A stretch of DNA of 64,000 bases. Origin: Terriglobia bacterium. GTDB taxonomy: Bacteria; Acidobacteriota; Terriglobia; Versatilivoradales; Versatilivoraceae. Under the pieces are notes generated by a model that made no database searches, was not told the origin of the DNA, and saw only the letters and a list, made by a program, of their open reading frames with translations. Numbering within the stretch: the stretch's first letter is position 1; each line of letters starts with the position of its first letter. The position numbers were made by a program, and so were the translations under genes. Positions 60,486-64,000 of this stretch are shown in pieces. The DNA is taken from assembly GCA_951813285.1 (NCBI GenBank), contig OX638355.1:4838437-4902436 (forward strand). Reading direction: 5' to 3'.

Positions 60486-61163
60486 ATGCAACCCATGTCG
60501 CGTTCCAACCCCATTGAGGCAACCGATCGAGTCGGCAAGAGGCAAGTCAAGGGCATTCTGGCGGGCTTGAAGAAGGCCTATCCGGAGGCCGAGTGCGCCC
60601 TGACCCACGCCACGCCCCTGCAACTGCTGATCGCGACCATCCTTTCGGCCCAGTGCACCGACAAGAGAGTCAACCTGGTGACTCCGGAGCTCTTTCGCAA
60701 GTACCCGACGGCGGAAGCCTTTGCCGGCGCCTCCCTGAAGACCCTGGAAGGGATGATTCATTCCACCGGATTCTTCCGCAACAAGGCTAAAAACATCCGG
60801 GAGGCCTGCCGGCGGCTGGTGAAGGTGCACAACGGGCAGGTGCCTCGATCCATGCGGGAGCTGCTGGAACTCGCCGGAGTCGCCCGGAAAACGGCCAACG
60901 TCGTGCTCGGTACGGCCTACGGGGTAGCCTCGGGGGTGGTGGTCGACACCCACGTCTTTCGGATTTCCCGGCGACTCGGCTTGACCCGGGCAAGAACCCC
61001 GGAGAAAGTCGAGCAGGACCTCATGGCCCTGATCCCCGCCAGAGAATGGATCAACTTCTCCCACCGCCTCATTCACCACGGCCGGCGGATCTGCAGCGCC
61101 CGCAGTCCCCAGTGTGGCCTGTGCGCGCTGGAGGCCCATTGCCGCAAGGTGGGGGTCGACTAA
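60486..61163 (+). CDS. nth: Endonuclease III
   Basis: I take the ATG at 60486 (225 residues); an earlier GTG lies inside a repeat. The helix-hairpin-helix GVARKTANVVLGTAYG carries the catalytic lysine, and VVVDTHVFRISRRLG carries the catalytic aspartate. The C-terminal 4Fe-4S cluster has the correct C-x6-C-x2-C-x5-C spacing (CSARSPQCGLCALEAHC). Nth removes oxidised pyrimidines and cleaves the abasic strand in base excision repair. Its stop overlaps the convergent Nudix gene by 3 bases. Confidence 0.97.
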   Translation: MQPMSRSNPIEATDRVGKRQVKGILAGLKKAYPEAECALTHATPLQLLIATILSAQCTDKRVNLVTPELFRKYPTAEAFAGASLKTLEGMIHSTGFFRNKAKNIREACRRLVKVHNGQVPRSMRELLELAGVARKTANVVLGTAYGVASGVVVDTHVFRISRRLGLTRARTPEKVEQDLMALIPAREWINFSHRLIHHGRRICSARSPQCGLCALEAHCRKVGVD

Positions 61164-61759
61164 ATCGGTCCGTCCGCCCTCGTTTCGCGGCGGAGGCGAC
61201 TCTCCAGCATGTGGAGCCCGATAAGCGTCTTGGCGTCCTGGATCTGCCTGGCGCGGGCCATTTCCAGAGCCTGGTTCAAGGGCACCCAGCAGGCCTGAAT
61301 GTCCTCGTCTTCCTGCGCGACGCCGTGAATTCCCAGGGAGCGCTCCGGATCCTCCAGCGTGCCCAGGAACAGATGAATCTTGTCGGAGCAGCCTCCGGGA
61401 CTGAAAAAATACTCGGCCAGCAACTCCAGCCCCGCCAGCTTGAGCCCGGTCTCCTCCAGGACCTCCCGGCGAGCCACGGCCTCGATAGACTCCCCTTTCT
61501 CCTGGATACCCGCCACGCACTCCGTTACCCAGCCATCTCCGGTGCGGGCGTGCACCGCATAACGGAACTGGCGAATCAACAGCACCCGATCCCGACCGGC
61601 GTCGTAAATCATCACCGCCGCCACATCCCCGCGGTGGTAGCGGTAACGCCGGACGGCGCCGCTCATCTCCCCGCCGAACTTCTCGAAAGCGAGGTCGGCC
61701 CTCTCAATCCGGATGAAGCCGTCGTACTCCAAACCCGTTTGCATGATGTCAACTCTCAC
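61160..61759 (-). CDS. Nudix hydrolase (ADP-ribose pyrophosphatase-like)
   Basis: The 199-residue protein has the Nudix box GIQEKGESIEAVARREVLEE with TGL, the RYRYHRGDVAAVMIYDAGRD strand and an ADP-ribose-type AEYFFSPGGCSDKIHLFLG segment (upstream Glu ligand). Enzymes of this group hydrolyse ADP-ribose and related sugar nucleotides. It is followed by the uridine-kinase-like gene, about 60 bases downstream on the same strand, suggesting a nucleotide-salvage pair. Convergent with nth. Confidence 0.92.
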   Translation of the reverse strand: MRVDIMQTGLEYDGFIRIERADLAFEKFGGEMSGAVRRYRYHRGDVAAVMIYDAGRDRVLLIRQFRYAVHARTGDGWVTECVAGIQEKGESIEAVARREVLEETGLKLAGLELLAEYFFSPGGCSDKIHLFLGTLEDPERSLGIHGVAQEDEDIQACWVPLNQALEMARARQIQDAKTLIGLHMLESRLRRETRADGPI

Positions 61760-61817
61760 GAACCTGTCCTCCCTCCTTCCCTGGGATTCCGGAGGAAACG
61801 GCGCCCTGACCGTTCCC

Positions 61818-62441
61818 CTAAGAAATGCCGGCCGCTCTCCAAATCCGGTCCCCGACCGCGGCGACCTGCTGCTCGATTCCGTCCACCCCGGAGATCACCA
61901 TATCGGCATGCCGCCGCGCCGGCTCGACAAAACGCAGATGCATGGGCCGCACCGTCTGCAGGTACTGGTGGACGATCGATTCCACGCTCCGCCCCCGTTC
62001 CCGCATGTCGCGTTTCAGGCGGCGGATGAAGCGGATGTCGGGATCCGCCTCCACATAGAGCTTCAATTCGAAACAGCCGAACAGGTCCTCCGCCGCGAAG
62101 ACCAGCGTCCCCTCCACCAGGACAACCGGCAGGGGAAGGGCCGGCTCCGAGGCCTCCAGGCGAACGTGCTGTCTGAAGTCGTAAATTGGGCGGGCAATTT
62201 CCAGACCCGCTTGCAGTTGCTTCAGATGGCGGACCATCAGCTCGAAATCCACCGCTTCCGGCCGATCGAAGTTCTGTCGTGCCCGTTGCTTCAAGGGGAG
62301 ATGGCCGGCGTCCCGGTAGTAGTGGTCCTGAGAGAGAATCAGCACCCGCTCCGGTCCCAGGAACTCCGCCAGCTTCAGGCAGAGCGTGGTCTTGCCGGAG
62401 CCCGTTCCCCCGCCGACGCCAACGATTAGATTGGGCTTCAT
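61818..62441 (-). CDS. Uridine kinase-like P-loop protein
   Basis: A 207-residue protein with Walker A GVGGGTGSGKTTLCLKLAEF, the QDHYYRD substrate loop (ILSQDHYYRDAGHLPLKQRA), FDRPEAVDFELMVRHLKQLQ and a GFRRRL-type lid (IRRLKRDMRERGRSVESIVH). This layout matches Udk, which phosphorylates uridine and cytidine. I infer uridine/cytidine salvage, with phosphoribulokinase-like relatives as alternatives. Its start lies upstream of a gene-poor repeat region. Confidence 0.9.
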   Translation of the reverse strand: MKPNLIVGVGGGTGSGKTTLCLKLAEFLGPERVLILSQDHYYRDAGHLPLKQRARQNFDRPEAVDFELMVRHLKQLQAGLEIARPIYDFRQHVRLEASEPALPLPVVLVEGTLVFAAEDLFGCFELKLYVEADPDIRFIRRLKRDMRERGRSVESIVHQYLQTVRPMHLRFVEPARRHADMVISGVDGIEQQVAAVGDRIWRAAGIS

Positions 62442-62854
62442 GGGTCACACCCTTGCCAACCCACCGCGGATCGAGGCAATCAATCATTCAACATGGATAC
62501 ACAGGATAGACAGGATAAACAGCCAGTCCTTTTCGTTTTGGAAATGAAAACGAACCACGAATGAACACGATTTGACACGAATACGGATTGAGCTCCTTCA
62601 ATGACGAGCGGCGCCCCGGTGCTTCGGCAATATTGTGACCCAGAGTGCCAACAATCGGTAATCGACCATCCCGTCGCGACCTTGGTACCCCGTTGCGGTT
62701 AACCTCAATCCCTTAGCGGCCCTTCGTCGTCCTTCGTGGCCCTTCGTGGATAACTCTTTTTTTTGTTTCAGGCTAAAGCTTCCGCCGACAACCCGTCAAG
62801 CCTTCCGGCTCCGCCGGGGACGGATCGGACCCGACTGACCCGGTCGGATAGCAG
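62442..62854. other. Intergenic repeats before the molybdenum hydroxylase operon
   Basis: No gene is seen. It holds ATGGATACACAGGATAGACA at 62490, GAACCACGAATGAACACGAT at 62553 and family B copy 8 at 62645-62775. Confidence 0.6.
62645..62775 (+). repeat. Composite repeat, family B, copy 8
   Basis: CATCCCGTCGCGACCTTGGT, CCCCGTTGCGGTTAACCTCA, CCTTAGCGGCCCTTCGTCGT, the CTTCGTGGATAACTCTTTTT tract and TTTGTTTCAGG in the usual order. Confidence 0.8.
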
Positions 62855-62884
62855 TTGACAACCGAGAAAGCCTGCCTCTATGAT
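62855..62884 (+). promoter_or_regulatory. Sigma70-type promoter for the molybdenum hydroxylase operon
   Basis: A perfect TTGACA (62855-62860), an 18-nt spacer and TATGAT (62879-62884). The predicted transcript begins near 62891, about 140 bases before the first gene. Confidence 0.75.
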
Positions 62885-63031
62885 GCAAAGCTCTCTAGCT
62901 TCATCCGGAATCAACGCCAAATCACAAAGGGCCGGCGGTCCGCCAGGGCCGGAAATCGGCCCGTGAGACGCCTGTCGGCAACTACGGCCTGCTTTCCGAA
63001 AGCGATGGTCTTCCCCCTCAGGAGGTAACGC

Positions 63032-63691
63032 ATGCCAAAACCCAAAGAGCCCGAAGCCAAGGGCGCGCTCGAGGTGTCGCGCAGAGGCTTCCTCAGCGGC
63101 GCCGGAGCCGTGATTTCCTCCAGCCTGGTCGCCGGAACCGAGGCGTTGCGCGCTGCTCCGGAATCCTCGGGGACCCCGGTGGTGGGTCCGGGCAAGGTCG
63201 ACATCACCCTCAAGGTGAACGGAACCGAGAGAACACTGGCGCTGGAACCCCGCATCACGCTGCTGGATGCGCTTCGCTTCCAGTTGGAACTGACCGGCGC
63301 CAAGAAAGTCTGCGACCGCGGCACCTGCGGGGCCTGCACGGTCGCCATCGACGGGAAACCCGCCTATGCCTGCTCCGTTCTGGCCATCCAGGTCCAGGGG
63401 AAGGACATCCGGACGGTGGAGGGGCTGGCCCAGGGCGATCGTTTGCATCCGATTCAACAGGCCTTCGTCGACAACGACGCCCAACAGTGCGGCTATTGCA
63501 CGCCCGGGTTCGTGATGGCCTGCAAGGCTTTTCTCGACAAGAACCCCAACCCCACCCTGGACCAGGTCCGTACCGGTCTGGGAGGCAACCTCTGTCGCTG
63601 CGGAACCTACGTGGGCGTGGCCCAGGCCGTACTGCAGTCGTCAGAGAGCCAGACCGGCAGCCTGGTCGGCGAAGGGAGGAACCATGCCTGA
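63032..63691 (+). CDS. Exported 2Fe-2S subunit of a xanthine dehydrogenase-type enzyme
   Basis: The 219-residue protein has a Tat signal (VSRRGFLSGAGAVISSSLVA), so it is folded before export. It carries the plant-type 2Fe-2S cluster (CDRGTCGACTVAI with a further Cys in YACSVL) and the second [2Fe-2S] domain (QQCGYCTPGFVMACKAF, GGNLCRCGTY). These are the electron-transfer subunits of the xanthine dehydrogenase/isoquinoline oxidoreductase family. The next gene begins 8 bases before its stop, showing a translationally coupled operon. AAGGGAGGA precedes the next start. Confidence 0.95.
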   Translation: MPKPKEPEAKGALEVSRRGFLSGAGAVISSSLVAGTEALRAAPESSGTPVVGPGKVDITLKVNGTERTLALEPRITLLDALRFQLELTGAKKVCDRGTCGACTVAIDGKPAYACSVLAIQVQGKDIRTVEGLAQGDRLHPIQQAFVDNDAQQCGYCTPGFVMACKAFLDKNPNPTLDQVRTGLGGNLCRCGTYVGVAQAVLQSSESQTGSLVGEGRNHA

Positions 63692-64000
63692 GTATCGATG
63701 GCCTGACAGGAACGAACGCCAAATCCTGGGAAAACGAGTCAGTCGGCTCGACGGCCCCGACAAAGTCACGGGAAAGGCCAAGTACACCTCCGACGTCAAT
63801 CTGGCTGGAACCCTGCACGCCAAGTTCCTGCGCTGCCCCCACGCCCATGCCAGGGTTACCAGTATTGACACCAGCGCCGCCGAAAGCCTGCCCGGCGTCA
63901 AGGCCGTGCGGGTGATTCAGGGTGCGGGCAAGGAGGTCCAATGGTCCCTGGATGACATTGCGGTGGTGGCTGCCGTGGATGAAGCCACGGCGGAGGACGC
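63684..64000 (+). CDS. Molybdopterin-binding subunit of a xanthine dehydrogenase-type enzyme, 3' end cut by window edge
   Basis: The open frame begins at the ATG at 63684 and reaches the window edge (105 codons, no stop). RVSRLDGPDKVTGKAKYTSD is the start of the aldehyde oxidase/xanthine dehydrogenase a/b hammerhead domain, continuing with LHAKFLRCPHAHARVTSID and VVAAVDEATAEDA. This is the large catalytic subunit that binds molybdenum-molybdopterin cytosine dinucleotide. The partner substrate cannot be told from this part. Export would follow the Tat-dependent small subunit by piggy-back. Confidence 0.92.
   Translation, partial: MPEYRWPDRNERQILGKRVSRLDGPDKVTGKAKYTSDVNLAGTLHAKFLRCPHAHARVTSIDTSAAESLPGVKAVRVIQGAGKEVQWSLDDIAVVAAVDEATAED

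Overview
The window is GC-rich bacterial chromosome from a diderm (Gram-negative) organism. Evidence for an outer membrane is a TonB-dependent receptor, an 8-stranded-type outer membrane barrel, a heptosyltransferase-like GT9 enzyme, a SurA/PpiC-type lipoprotein foldase and several lipoproteins. Gene content (TreT with DUF5752, UPF0182, the D-threonate kinase/PdxA pair, LarA-like, PhyH, DUF6807 and a deoxyhypusine-synthase-like enzyme) together with many intergenic repeat families suggests an uncultured Acidobacteriota-like lineage. That placement is inference; no rRNA is present.

Layout. 1-5 kb: a squalene-synthase-like gene cut by the left edge, a frameshifted fibronectin/cadherin-type pseudogene, an IS630-family element with a probable -1 frameshift site, a repeat block and tRNA-Ala(GGC). 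5-11 kb: NHL-repeat lipoprotein, an unknown helical protein, and a catabolic-looking set (HpcH/HpaI aldolase, DapA-family lyase, PhyH dioxygenase). 11-17.6 kb: a tightly packed leftward operon led by uvrA from a near-consensus promoter, followed by a TPR protein, two exported unknown proteins and a SprT-like metalloprotein. 18-25 kb: GT2, small cytochrome c, DNA polymerase I, HD protein, RadC and an M23 peptidase. 26-31 kb: U32-like protein, outer membrane barrel, exported double-Cache protein and an exported ankyrin protein. 31-35 kb: an accessory patch at the 3' end of tRNA-Ser(TGA), with a STAS protein, disrupted ORFs, an AbiEi-like/Fic fusion, and a MazE-like antitoxin whose MazF/PemK partner is cut to about 51 codons. 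35-42.5 kb: PpiC lipoprotein, GT9, a four-carbon sugar acid kinase with PdxA (D-threonate/D-erythronate catabolism), DoxX, a D-2-hydroxyacid dehydrogenase and a LarA-like protein. 43-52.6 kb: TonB receptor, two small unknown proteins, inositol monophosphatase, HupE-like membrane protein, DUF6807 lipoprotein, a repeat array, a CPBP protease and a deoxyhypusine-synthase-like enzyme. 53-62.5 kb: a likely osmotic-stress block (DUF5752, TreT, UPF0182, MscS), then Nth, a Nudix hydrolase and a uridine-kinase-like protein. 62.8 kb to the right edge: the start of a molybdenum hydroxylase operon.

The most unusual content is non-coding. At least three composite repeat families recur between genes in both orientations: a roughly 400-bp chain of hairpins (family C), a roughly 180-bp element with a CTTCGTGG block and a pyrimidine tract (family B), and a roughly 343-bp element opening with a 9-bp inverted repeat (family D), which forms an array at 49.5-50.8 kb interleaved with family C hairpins. 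No transposase that would explain them is in the window. They are the best candidates here for something undescribed, followed by the Fic/AbiEi locus with its direct repeats and the trehalose/MscS block.
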